Under the pieces are notes generated by a model. It searched no databases. It saw only the letters and a list, made by a program, of their open reading frames with translations, and was not told the DNA's origin. 20,321 nucleotides of DNA, taken from contig NWUY0300006467.1 of NCBI GenBank assembly GCA_004151065.3, positions 88,348 through 108,668 of the forward strand. The letters run 5' to 3'. The position numbers and the translations under genes are program-made. Source of the stretch: Larix sibirica (lineage: Eukaryota > Streptophyta > Pinopsida > Pinales > Pinaceae). This document shows positions 9,418 through 18,670 of the stretch, piece by piece (positions within the stretch are counted from its first letter, which is position 1; every line of letters begins with the position of its first letter).

Positions 9418-10873
9418 GATTAAACTCAAATGGTCCATTCAATTGCTAATTGAGTTCAACCCACTAATAGATGTTGTTTTCCAATTTCTATCTAGAATGA
9501 GATATTTGTACTCCAATTACCCGCCTAGTATTATCAAAGGTCCATATTTTTTATACTTCTATGTGCAACCCTATTTCTTGGTCTATCCAAGTCTTAAAAA
9601 TTTTCCACTCCTTCCTTTGATTCCTATTCTATTTCCGTTAGTGTTTGGTGTGTTGATATGAAAATGGCTCATTCAATCATTTGTTGAATGTATTATTTTT
9701 TAAGGATTCCTTCATGCATTGTTTTCATTGATAATGTGTGTTAGGGTTTATCCCAAAATGATGTTCAACTATTCTTCTCAGGATTTTATTTTATTATCTT
9801 CTTTCCTTTTACCCATATTAGCATATCTTTGTAGTTCTTATCTATCATCTAGTGGGTGGCATTGAATGCATCCTTGACTCATTCTTGGATGGCTTAGTTT
9901 TGGTGATCACTGTTTCATAATATGTAGTTCCCATTATAAGCCTAAGTTTTTTTGTTGCTTCAGGGATGGCCATTAAAAGTTATAGTGTAAATTTTTGTTC
10001 ATCTAAACTTATTTGTACATGTGGTTTATCTCCTACTTTTTGCTTTTACCCATTTTTTATGACTACAAGAATTTCTCCTTTTGGACTTCCTCATACTCAA
10101 ATTTTCATTCCTCTTTCTCAGGAATCAAAATCTCAAATCCACTTTCTCAAACATCAAAAATATTTTAGAGATTCTTCCTATTTTCCACATTTATAATACC
10201 CCAATTTTCACCCTTGGAATGTATTGGATCTGGTTATAAATTGTAAATAACGTAAATATGCTATTATGGATTCCTAGTGGAGAGCTAAAGCCACGGTTCG
10301 ACTAGTGAATGGCTAGTCATGCATGATGTAAATATATGTATATTCATTCCAACACTCACACATTCAGGTTCTGAGTAGTACATGTTGTGTTCTCCATTGC
10401 CACCCTTACCAATCTAGAAATGAGTCAAAATAAACACTATAAAGAGAAAATTGTAGTCTTGGGATGAACTATAGTTGGTTTTCGATAAGCATATAGGATG
10501 GGAAAGATAGGAATTCATAAACCGCTATTCATTTCTACTCTAGATGCTTAAGAGCTTAGTATTTTCTTGCAGGCAATCCTCATAAAGCATATAATATATT
10601 GGCTATCAAAAAGAATATCTTTGAGGGATTGCTGAGTAAATAAAGAGAATATATTCTTTGTGTTGTGTGGGATAATGGAAGAGAGTTCATTGGTTGTTGA
10701 AGGTTGAATGAGACGCCATTACTATTCTGTAGTGTGCATATTAGTTGAGCATGAGAGTGGATGGGTTGGGTTGGGAGAGATAGAAGACTGTAGCTTGTCT
10801 CGGGGGTGTTATATGCACTAGATGCCTACAATTTGATAGAAAATTTCTCTTATGCAACTAGTTTCTTGGACAA
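9418..10873. other. no recognisable gene
   Basis: Long AT-rich stretch. Open frames at 9404-9661 and 9966-10196 are low-complexity Phe/Ser/Pro/Leu translations of pyrimidine-rich DNA with no motif. At about 10190 TATAATACCCCAATTTTC resembles the start of some plant gypsy LTRs (TGTAATACCCC) but lacks a polypurine tract before it. I assign nothing here. Confidence 0.5.
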
Positions 10874-11600
10874 TTTTTTTTTTTAACGACTAGTAGTTTT
10901 TAGATTTAAAAGGAGGGGAAAACACTCAACAATACGAGTTCCAAATACAAAATTCTGAAATTGGGAATGAGCCCCTAACAAAAAAATATAACTAAACTAA
11001 AACATGTTTTTTTCTAGCTAAGCCTTGGCCCTTTCTAAACTTCATACGATCATTCCTAGTGCTATAGCTACTGATAAATTGGCCTAACAAAAAACTACAA
11101 AAACAGAGCATTAACAACTTTAATACAGTTGCTAGGGAACCTAGCCTTCCAATTTCATTAGTGGTTGACGCAAGGAGGATTCTGATGCATTCTCTTTCTC
11201 TTTCATCTTTAGCTGCATATACTTGAAAAAATTCTCCAGTTTAACAATTCTCATCTTGAGCTTCATGTTGACAGCTTGTTGGTTCTCCAAGTTGGCCCTA
11301 AGGATGGAAATTTCATATTGTGTGTCTCCATGATCTACAACCCAAACCTGGTCCTCTTCCTCGAGACATGCCTCCAAATGTCAGTCCATGTTCCACATAC
11401 CCTGCCTCATTAAATGGAATTTCCTCTTCAACCTCCTGTGACTTGCATACAACCAACACAACTTGTACCCAAAACAACTCTCTTCTTCATTCTTCCAATT
11501 ATCACTATCCATGGTGATGGAACGAGGCCACGGACAATAACATAATGCTCGCCTCCAAACAACAATTGAGGATTTAAAGATACTTCCAAGGGAAAACATG
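10874..11600 (-). mobile_element. LINE-like retroposon 3' end, minus strand
   Basis: Eleven T (10874-10884) are a poly(A) tail on the minus strand. Just upstream on that strand, GTGTTTTCCCCTCCTTTT (about 10926-10909) and a T-rich tract with TTTTTTTGTTAGGGGC resemble the 3' untranslated ends of plant L1-type LINEs. The body continues through a coding remnant (11599-11141). Reverse transcriptase motifs are absent, so the copy is either heavily deleted or a non-autonomous derivative. I found no convincing target-site duplication, so the 5' boundary near 11600 is only where readable sequence ends. Confidence 0.5.
11141..11599 (-). pseudogene. coiled-coil protein remnant in LINE-like element
   Basis: Two overlapping minus-strand frames appear to be one broken gene. 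The upstream part (11599-11381) carries KSSIVVWRRALCYCPWPRS and an acidic DSDNWKNEEE. The downstream part (to 11141) reads EISILRANLENQQAVNMKLK, then MRIVKLENFFKYMQLKMKE, with leucine or isoleucine at heptad-like spacing: a coiled coil of about 45 residues with a charged tail. The second frame opens at TTG, not ATG, and joins the first only through a frameshift near 11370-11400. LINE ORF1 proteins often contain coiled coils, which suits the adjacent LINE-like 3' end, but I do not recognise the family. It could also be a processed host pseudogene. Confidence 0.45.
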
Positions 11601-12399
11601 TAATTTCCCCAATTTTGAGTTCCCGTATTTAGTAGTTGGGGATAGATTATGAGGCTATAGTCAATGAATAAAAGGGAGTCATCATTGATGTCACTTGGCT
11701 AGAAAAGGTGTTTTATTTCTAAAAGTGACTAATAACTGCTCAAACCTTAGAAAAGTGACTAATAACATGTTAGGTGGCGTTGGGTGTTCCATGGTATTGA
11801 CCAAGGTATGGATCTCCAGTGAAGGATAAAAAGAGGGGCAACACCTTACTCGGGAATTATGATATGATATATGTTTTTAATTGTTTTCTTGTGGAGTGAT
11901 CTCATGAGCAAGGTTTTTCGTTAAGGTTTTTCTCAAACCCCTTCCATCATTGTTTAGTTTCGGTGGTGCAATAGTTCCACCCTAACCAATATTGTGGAGA
12001 GATTCAGATCTCTCATTGGATTTCACCATTGACAAAGAAGATTCAAGCATTGTGAGAAGCATAGATGTTCGAGGCGATTGAAAAAGATTTGAGGAGGATG
12101 TAGATCACCTTTTTGTAGCTCATGTGCAGGAAAAAGGAGGTTGTGGGTTACCTTGGAGATCAAGTTCATTGTTGAGAGGAAAATGTTTAGCATTGTGGGT
12201 GTTTTGTTGATTATTTTGAGGGGTAGAGAACTCACCCAAGAAGCTGCACCATATTCCATGGTTTGCACACATTTGATTGGGTCATGTTCTCATCTCCATG
12301 GGTTGAGTTGAAGGGTGGAAAACGTATCAAAAATCAAGAGATCATAGGTTATTTTTGGAGGAGTATCATGAAGAGTGAAGGTTGATACCCTTGAGGGGG
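11601..12399. other. no recognisable gene; one 16-bp direct repeat
   Basis: AAAAGTGACTAATAAC occurs exactly at 11721-11736 and 11751-11766, a 30-bp tandem duplication. The rest shows no coding motif. At about 12385-12400 TTGAGGGGGAGC resembles a plant copia polypurine tract and could mark an LTR start nearby. Confidence 0.5.
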
Positions 12400-13081
12400 A
12401 GCTTCATCACTCTTGGAAAGGGATGTAAGCCTTAGAGAGAGGTCACGACCATTAGTTGTGGGTCATAGGAAAGCTGTGAGGCTTGGTGGAGGCTGTAACA
12501 CTCTGGAAGGAAAGCCATCAACTTTATGAAAGACGCATGGGATTGCAAGAGGCCACATGAGTGTGGAGTAAGGTCATGACACATTCATGGAAGAGGTTCG
12601 TGGGTTAAAGAACATGTCGAGTGGATTTGGAAGGAGCCACAAACACAAATCAAGAGCCATAGGATTTGAGAAGTGAATGACCACGAGTAGAGGTCAAGGT
12701 TGTCTTGGTGGAATCCGATTATCCGGTAAAGAGAGTCATGAAGCTACTAGGGGTACAAACCCTCTTGGAAGGAGTTGGCAACAATTTTGAGGGATTCGGG
12801 CAGTTGGAATTTATTGAGGAAGGAGTCATACAAGTTTTGGAAGAGACTTGGAATTATCTCCAGGTTTTAATTTGCTTGTTGTGCCTCTCAGTATATTGTA
12901 GCTACTATCCATAATAAAATGCCAATATTGTCACTTCTATTTCATGTGTACTGGGAACAATTACAGTATGTTTGGTGAAATGATTAAACTAGAATAAATG
13001 AAAATTGTGCAAAAAACTGTTTATCGAAAGCACACAACCAAAACATTGATTTTTCCTATAATTTCATTAGGGATATTTTAG
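12400..13081 (+). repeat. probable LTR ending at a primer-binding site
   Basis: The region is followed by a tRNA-Met-type primer site (13082), has an AATAAA at 12913-12918 in a plausible R region, and a G/A-rich U3-like part. In that part TTGGAAGG-type words recur irregularly (12409, 12503, 12587, 12626, 12764, 12837). The left end is a guess, set after a polypurine-like TTGAGGGGGAGC. The partner LTR is not in the window. An LTR is the simplest reading, but the proof is only the primer site and context. Confidence 0.35.
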
Positions 13082-13091
13082 TGGTATCAGA
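13082..13091 (+). promoter_or_regulatory. primer-binding site candidate (initiator tRNA-Met)
   Basis: TGGTATCAGA matches the first ten bases of the common plant retroelement primer site complementary to the 3' end of initiator tRNA-Met; the next bases (TATT) diverge from the usual GC. Minus-strand DNA synthesis would start here. It precedes the coding remnant at 13260 by about 170 bp. Confidence 0.45.
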
Positions 13092-13259
13092 TATTATGAT
13101 CCTCCCATCATGTGAGGGTATACAATCTTGGCTACGAAAAACAATAAAAACAATGCAGGGTTATTACTGTGGTAGTGCAATCAAAACAGTGTAGGGAATA
13201 ATGGAGCCCGTGGTTTAAGAGGGAAATATGAGGAGATTATAGATTTTGTGAGGGAGTAT

Positions 13260-14570
13260 ATGGTGCTCAATGAGGCATTCCATTTAGCCATTTCATTCAA
13301 GAATTTTTGGACCATCAAACATCCTGAGTGGTATGAAACCCAAGTATCAATGGACAAGAAGGTACTAGTTTATGAAGATTTTGATTCTTCTAAAAATGAG
13401 GGAAATTTTGACTTTTCATATGTTTCTTCTTCTGCAAATGAGCACATGGACGCTCATGAGGGATTAGAACCTAAGACCATAAATTATATTTGGGATGAAG
13501 AAAAAACCATTAATGACACTGTGATTAGAGATGAAGAAGAAGGAAATGTTGTTGAAGGTATAGGAGACACAAGTCTCTTTGATGTTAACTTAGAGACCAT
13601 CTTTGATAGGCCTTGTGGAGAGAAGAGTTTCCATAATGAAGTGACACTTGATCATGGTGCTATCCCACCTTTTGGAGATTGAATGGTATCATAAATAGAT
13701 CCAATAGGTTTTAATGAGGGTAATGTCCATATAGTGGTGTTAGAGAATCAATGGTGGGACAACCCATTCCACTATGATGAATATGAAGAAATATTTTCAA
13801 CAGTGCATGACTTGAATGGCCAGTCTCATAGGAGAATATTATGTGGCATTATTAAGGGATGATGATATTCAGAGATACATAGAATATCTTATTGGGAAGA
13901 CTCAGATTAAGGAAAGGTAACGTGGATTTGAAAATGGGGTCACAAGTACTAATTTCAACCAATGAAAGAAGCATTGGGAAGGATGAAATCAGATTACTTG
14001 CAACTATTCATGGATAGGGACCTAGCTCTTAATTTCATTGAAGATAATGAAAGGGAGGTTGAGGAGATTTTTTACTAGCTGAAATTGGCACACTCTTCAT
14101 CATTGATAGCAGTATATATTCCATCATTTTTGGAAGTGTGACACTTGAGGGCATGGGTGGTAGTCATGGTTTGAGGGAGGATCCTCGGTGTGACAATACC
14201 ACATGAGGAACATTCATAGTTATAGGTGCTTGAGGAGGGGTTTGACACAATGGGTTTTGACCATGCACCTATTTTGAATTTTGGGGATCATGAATCACCT
14301 CTGTTAGAGAGGCCACTAAAAGATCAAGAATTATCCATGAAGGATATAGTTGAGCACATTCCTTGTGGACTAGGACACAAGGAAATATATGGATCCATGG
14401 ATTGGGTGGACGAGTATATGACAGACATAGGCATGCTCTATGATAAAAGTTTAGGTGACATCAGTAGATGGATGGATACAGTAGCAATTATAAGGTATGG
14501 GATGGTAAAGGATGGTATAGTGATATGCAGTAGTATACAAAGGGTATATAGTGGAACATGGTGCACTAGT
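13260..14570 (+). pseudogene. acidic coding remnant, unidentified, possibly retroelement gag
   Basis: One reading frame (frame 3) stays protein-like for about 1.3 kb despite several stops. It opens at ATG 13260 and runs to TGA 13680. After TAA 13692 it continues (NQWWDNPFHYDEYEEIFSTV, to about 13859), resumes at 13962 (MKEALGRMKSDYLQLFMDRD, LALNFIEDNE) and again at 14226 (GFDHAPILNFGDHE, SMDWVDEYMTD). The protein is rich in Asp and Glu, with no zinc knuckle, protease or polymerase motif. Lying behind an LTR-like end and primer site, it sits where gag or an extra ORF would be. I do not recognise the family. The 3' end is cut by the palindromic repeat block starting near 14604, whose DNA supplies the last residues of the downstream open frame. 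Confidence 0.5.
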
Positions 14571-14732
14571 ACATGTGACCATTTTTTCCACACAACTTCA
14601 TTGCTATTACAACACATTTTCGTCTCTATAGCAACGAACCGGACCCCCATTTTTTGTGGCACTAATTTCGTCTCTACAGCGACACTTCAAAACTGTCGTC
14701 AATATAGCCACAAGCGATAGACGACACATGTT

Positions 14733-15070
14733 GGTTGTAGATGTACTTTCAAAAGACTAAAAGTTGTTGCTCTAGTGACGCTTGGCTATCGCTATAGACA
14801 TGCCAATACTTATGCTTTTTTCGTTGTGTTTCTAAGGCAGGGTCGCTATAGCGACGCACGACCTAACAAGTGGGTGTCGCTATAGCGATGCGTGACTATC
14901 GCTATAGCCACGCAAATATTTATTTTTTCTTGTTGTGTTGCTAAATAAGGGCCGCTATAGTTACACACGACCTAACAAGTTGGTGTCGCTCGAGCGACGC
15001 TTGACTGTCATTATAGCTACGAATATACTTTTTATTTTTTCATTGTGCTGCTAAGGAAGCATCTCTATAG
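14733..15070. repeat. 109-110 bp tandem units inside the palindrome block
   Basis: Alignable units start near 14733, 14842, 14951 and 15061 (last partial). Each contains TCGCTATAG, ACACGACCTAACAAGT or similar, GTGTCGCT, CTATCGCTATAGCCACG and a T-rich TTTTTTC.TTGTG.TGCTAA end. The middle two units are the best conserved. Confidence 0.8.
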
Positions 15071-15080
15071 CGATAGAAGG

Positions 15081-15173
15081 CCTAGCAAATTGCAACGAAT
15101 TTGCTATCCTAGTGACGGAATTCACTATGAGATCTCTGTCGCTAGTATAGCAAATTCGTCGCAATTTGCTAGG
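15081..15173. repeat. long inverted repeat, 36-bp arms, 21-nt loop
   Basis: The arm 15081-15116 (CCTAGCAAATTGCAACGAAT and on) pairs with 15138-15173 (ending TTCGTCGCAATTTGCTAGG), with 33 of 36 positions complementary. Beyond the arms, CTATAGCGAT on the left and GCGTCGCTATAG on the right extend the symmetry imperfectly. It would form a stable cruciform or hairpin. It may be a nested terminal inverted repeat or part of the transposon end. Confidence 0.9.
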
Positions 15174-15205
15174 CTGGGCGTCGCTATAGCAACGACCATT
15201 AAAAA

Positions 15206-15625
15206 AAATAATAATAAATGAAAAGGGAGCTTGATTGGTATATATTCATTCCCTTGTGTTTACAAATATATGTTTCCTATTGACTTGGGAATATAATTTA
15301 ATTTTCTTAGTTCAACACCCAAAATCCTCTAGAATATTTTATTTCAAACAAAATCCCTAGAATTCTCTAGAATAATTTATTTACTAATATGTTTCCACTT
15401 ACAATAATAATGAGAAATCAACCAACTACATTTTTAACAAAAATGAACTGTTTGTAAGGGCTTGTAATTACTAACTAAAAAACAATTAGTTCGCTGAATA
15501 ACATTTTATGAATAAGAAATTCAGTTTGTTTGGATGATTACACAAATAGAGACAAAGACAACCATTAAAATATTTCCTTAAGAAACCACCAAGTTCAAAC
15601 TTCAGAAAATGCTATGCAAAGAAGG
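15206..15625. other. no recognisable feature
   Basis: AT-rich flank between the palindrome block and the second LTR. Only a repeated CTCTAGAATA word near 15337 and 15365 stands out. Neither strand continues the gypsy pol found beyond the LTR. Confidence 0.5.
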
Positions 15626-16340
15626 NGTTGATATTTATATCTCAGGATGTACTTCATGTGTTAATGCCTAATATGAAGTGACATTAACTGTCTCTCTAGA
15701 AAGGGTTTTTTGAGAGGGTGGGTATCCATATATTGTGTGAGAAACACGTGACTAGTCCGCATGTCTTCGGTGTTGGAAGAATATGGAGAGGTCCAAGACT
15801 TTACCTTTATATGCAATAGATTTTTTCAATGCATAAGTGTAACTTTTTAATGCAAAAGTGTAATTTTTGCATGAAGTGAAATTAGGGTTTTGGAACCCTA
15901 AAGGACACCTAAGGATTATAAAAGAGAGGCATGGGGTAAAGATTCAACACATCCAAGAATCATAGATTGATTGAGGGAGTAGGGCACACTATAGAGAGAG
16001 GGGGGGGCACACTTCTTCAACTGAGAGGGCAGAGAGAAGCAGAGACACACTTCCTTTAGAGATTGAGAGGGGGGAACATTATATAGTGAGTTTGAGAGAT
16101 CATCACGCCATATCATTTAGTGATTGATTGAGAGGGAGCGAATTATTGAGCAGTCAGAGAGAGTAGTAAGAGGGGCAAACTTCTATAGTTGGGAGGACAG
16201 TAGAAGCAGGGGTGCACTTATTCAGGGAGTGAGAGGGAGCACACTTATTCCATAGATTGGTAGAGGATGCATTCCATTAGAGATTTCAGAGCAAAGTGTA
16301 GGGACTTTGTACTTTAGCTATCTTGGGTGTGATTTGATAA
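15626..16340 (+). repeat. Ty1/copia LTR copy 2, isolated
   Basis: Same family and orientation as the LTR at 7671: NGTTGATATTTATATCTCAGG at the start (the N at 15626 falls where the first LTR has T), GTGTGAGAAACAC, GTGTTGGAAG, TTAGGGTTTT.GAACCCTAAA, an identical TATA context (15917-15924), then G(T/C)GCACTTC modules. No gag or pol of this family flanks it, so it is a solo or truncated LTR. The right end is not defined; gypsy integrase homology resumes at about 16385 on the other strand. The left flank GAAGG has no clear matching duplication on the right. Confidence 0.75.
15917..15924 (+). promoter_or_regulatory. LTR TATA box, copy 2
   Basis: TATAAAAG in AAGGATTATAAAAGAGAGGC, identical over 20 bases to the first LTR. 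Its conservation compared with the drift around it marks it as the core promoter of the family. Confidence 0.75.
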
Positions 16341-16384
16341 ACCCCTAAAGTAAAGTTAATTTTATTGTACTAATATTGTTTGTT

Positions 16385-16985
16385 GTCCTTGACTTTATCT
16401 TAAGGATTTGAATCAGATTTTTATTTGTTGATTCATCTAATCCATTACCATGAGCATAATAGGCGGAGGATCAAAAAATTTGGATTCCTTAAGTGACACC
16501 AAGGTCAAGCATGACATCAAACGAGATAGGATATTAAACTCATTCAATTCTACCACTTGTTGTTCAATAGAGTTCCTAAAGGAAATTGCTTCTTCCCACT
16601 TGGTGAAGTAGTCAGTAGTGGTCAAGATAAATATATGACCTGTACTAGAAGGTGGATATATTGGCCCTATGAAAACCATGCCCCATCTTGCGAAAGGAAA
16701 TATTTACTTCAATAGGCCTAAGAGGCACAGATGCTAACTTTTGCTTACTTGAGAAAAGTTGGAAAGATTCGCACTTTTGACTTAGGAAATGAACATCTTG
16801 ATGGAGGGAAGGCCAATAATAAATTGCATGCAAAACTTTTGTTGCAATAGTTTTGTCTTAAAAACGACCCCTGCAAACCCTAGAGTGGCATTGTTCAATT
16901 ACTATTTGGGATTGATAAGGAGTAAAACAATGAGACAAAACTCCATTAAGGATTCTCCTATAAAGTATTTGGTCTTGTAATACAT
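16385..16985 (-). pseudogene. Ty3/gypsy integrase remnant
   Basis: The integrase would insert element DNA into the host chromosome. Reading downward, LYRRILNGVLSHCF leads to the zinc-binding region (EQCHSRVCRG, then IYYWPSLHQDVHFLSQKCES). In this HHCC finger the second His is Arg and the last Cys is Phe. The catalytic core follows with VFIGPIYPPSSTGHIFIL and TTTDYFTKWEEA, keeping the first Asp. The second catalytic Asp region reads LVSLKES and has lost it. After a frameshift, YYAHGNGL and DESTNK keep the catalytic Glu (about 16430-16415). Homology ends near 16385, beside the copia LTR. Multiple stops and shifts make it dead. Family is confident from the motif order. Confidence 0.85.
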
Positions 16986-17860
16986 ACCAAATGAATTTTA
17001 AGCAAGGTGTTCACTTTGATTTTGTATCCATGTTCAGTGGAAAAAAACCATTGATCAAAAAGTACATGATAGGTTCATACCATGGTTGGGAGGCCAACTT
17101 AGTTTCATTAGCCATTTCTTCATAAGAAATTAAGTCTTCTACTTATGAGATTCAACTATGACAGAGCCAGAGGATTTAGTTAACAATTATGCTAAACCAA
17201 GTCCTCTTCTGGTTTTTGTCGGTTTAAGTTTTAGGTTATACTCTTCCATGTGCATGATCCATTTGGACCACTTACTATGCTTCTTGTTTTGGTTCAAAGT
17301 AGTGACTAAGAGGGATGTAGACACAAAGACATGACATTTGTGGCATTAGATGTAATTTCGAAACAACTCCAAGGATTTATACAAACAATATCTATGTTTC
17401 TCAAGTTGGGAATAACTCATTTGATGCGTCTATAGATTATAGCTTACAAAGGCAATTGGCCTAAAATTCTCTTCATTGTATTTTTGAAATAAAATTGTAG
17501 AAATGGCCTAATGAGTTAGTGTATATGACAAAGTCTTTGGAATGGTCACGACCAATTAATAGAGGTGCATAATAAATGGCTATAGTAGGGTCCTGGGGTC
17601 CACTTAAAATATTTACACATAGGAGGGTCCACTTAAAATTAAAATACCTCTTCATGAACCTATTTAAATGTTTAACGAAGCAACTTTCCAAAGAAAAAAT
17701 TCATTTCCTTCTTATTGGTAGGTAATGACAACCTTTTGATTTCTATCACCCTTTCGATTTCAAATATAACACCTTCATGAGATACAAGGTGACCTAGGAT
17801 ATTCCCTTCACATTTAGGTCATTTGAGTTAGTTGTCAGTATGGCCTACAAGTCTCTTTAA
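16985..17860 (-). pseudogene. Ty3/gypsy reverse transcriptase end and RNase H remnant
   Basis: Upstream on the minus strand of the integrase, in correct pol order. The C-terminal part of reverse transcriptase reads NILGHLVSHEGVIFEIERV, then LPTNKKEMNFFFGKLL (about 17795-17695). RNase H follows with RYFNFKWT, SKDFVIYTNS (the usual first catalytic Asp after YT is Asn), NEENFRPIAFVSYNL, YSQLEKHRYCLYKSLELF, KWSKWIMHMEEYNLKLKPTK and GLGLA. A linker (ISYEEMANETKLASQPWYEP, then IMYFLINGFF) joins it to the integrase finger. Several stops and frame changes occur. The polymerase fingers and palm with YxDD are missing: homology stops near 17860, where unrelated sequence begins. Non-functional. Confidence 0.8.
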
Positions 17861-18045
17861 AGGATGATTCTATCATACGATTCAGATCACTTTTCCGACG
17901 TTTGATTTGGTTTGACCCATGTCGTATGTGAGAATCTATGAGAATGAGATTTTGTTTGTTCTTTTAGAGCGATCCCAGTGTGAAGCTTTACTTTACATGA
18001 TTCCTCGGGTTTCTCCTGGTTGCTCAGGTAAACTGTCTTTTGAAC
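17861..18045. other. sequence upstream of the TATA box; possible promoter region
   Basis: Lies between the end of gypsy reverse-transcriptase homology and the TATA box at 18046. No coding motif. If the downstream segment is a pararetrovirus fragment, this is where promoter elements would be; I saw no as-1 type TGACG pair. Confidence 0.35.
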
Positions 18046-18053
18046 TATAAATA
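18046..18053 (+). promoter_or_regulatory. TATA box candidate before the pararetrovirus-like leader
   Basis: TATAAATA in GAACTATAAATAAGAAATC. It would put a start near 18078, some 540 bases before the primer site at 18617. A TATA box by itself is common in AT-rich DNA; the spacing to the primer site is what makes it notable. Confidence 0.4.
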
Positions 18054-18077
18054 AGAAATCTGGGAGCTCATTTGGGC

Positions 18078-18670
18078 ATTCACATTTGAAGTTTAGAGTC
18101 TGTAATTCTAGATTCTATTAGGACATAGAAATTTGTATGATCTGTGACTAGGCTTAGTGCTATCAGATTGCATCGGAAGACTGCCTCTGTATGTTTATCT
18201 AAGAGTATGTAAAAATTGAGGAAGTATGCTCTGTCTCTTGGCCTAATGCTATAAGAAGGCATCATAAACCATATCTACCTACTATGTAATCATTATGCAA
18301 TATTAATATAAGATCATTGCATCATTTTCTTGAGTTTCAGATTGAAATATGTTGTGTTGTTAGAAAATTGATATCCTCAGTCAAGATTTAGAAGTAATCA
18401 TCAAAGGCAATAGTTGGTTGGGATCAGTGCTGGTGGATTAATATCCTCAGTTAAAGGCGAGAGGCTGTGTTGGAGGTGTGTTTCAGGCATGAAGGGCCAG
18501 TTATGTTTGCACGATGACAGAAAATGAAGCATTGGACGAATATGTAACAACAAATTATACAAAACATGCATGATCTTTCTGTTTAATAAGCAATCTTTCT
18601 AGACTCTGCTAATCATTGGTATCAAAGCCTGGTTAGAGAACTAGAAACAAAGCATATTAATCTAGTCAAG
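18078..18670 (+). promoter_or_regulatory. leader-like region with many short upstream ORFs
   Basis: From the predicted start to the ATG at 18671 there are about 15 ATGs, each followed by an early stop. Three are minimal ATG-TAA pairs (18207, 18284, 18542). Others are of 3-6 codons (18137, 18191, 18226, 18246, 18295, 18349). Long leaders with short ORFs are a known trait of plant pararetrovirus pregenomic RNA. With this base composition roughly ten ATGs would be expected by chance, so the count alone is not proof. AGAGTCT (18096) and AGACTCT (18601) could pair across the leader. ATATCCTCAGT is repeated at 18371 and 18441. Confidence 0.35.
18617..18628 (+). promoter_or_regulatory. tRNA-Met primer-binding site
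   Basis: TGGTATCAAAGC matches the conserved 12-base primer site (TGGTATCAGAGC) of caulimovirids and many LTR retrotransposons at 11 of 12 positions. It would bind the 3' end of initiator tRNA-Met to start reverse transcription. It lies 43 bases before the ATG at 18671. Confidence 0.65.

Larger units (their letters stand above)
14604..15205. mobile_element. DNA-transposon-like block of CGCTATAGCG palindromes
   Basis: Some dozen variants of GTCGCTATAGCGACG occur in both orientations, together with TTTCGTCTCTATAGC at 14618 and 14668 (50 bp apart). Arrays of short TAGCGACG-like words in direct and inverted order near an element end are typical of subterminal, transposase-binding regions of plant CACTA (En/Spm) transposons. 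The left edge TATTACAACACATTTTCGTC looks like a decayed CACTACAACA terminus, but no clean CACTA or matching right terminus is visible, so the superfamily is inferred. There is no transposase: a non-autonomous or truncated copy. Confidence 0.5.

Noticed and set aside
9404-10196. Two Phe/Leu/Pro-rich open frames that look like membrane proteins
   Set aside because: Hydrophobic composition follows from pyrimidine-rich DNA; there is no conserved motif and the first starts inside the SINE target-site duplication.
10190-10400. TATAATACCCCAATTTTC resembling a gypsy LTR start
   Set aside because: No polypurine tract precedes it, the expected TG start is changed, and no other LTR trait follows.
12023-12268. 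81-codon minus-strand open frame
   Set aside because: No motif, no homologous context, and composition like the background.
12705-12914. 69-codon plus-strand open frame
   Set aside because: Lies within the LTR-like region with its TTGGAAGG repeats and reads no known domain.
14438-14720. Open frames over 14438-14720 on both strands as an intact protein
   Set aside because: The plus-strand tail runs into the palindrome block and the minus-strand frame is its shadow; only the part before about 14570 belongs to the acidic remnant.
18080-18265. Minus-strand 61-codon open frame
   Set aside because: Antisense to the leader-like region, with no motif.
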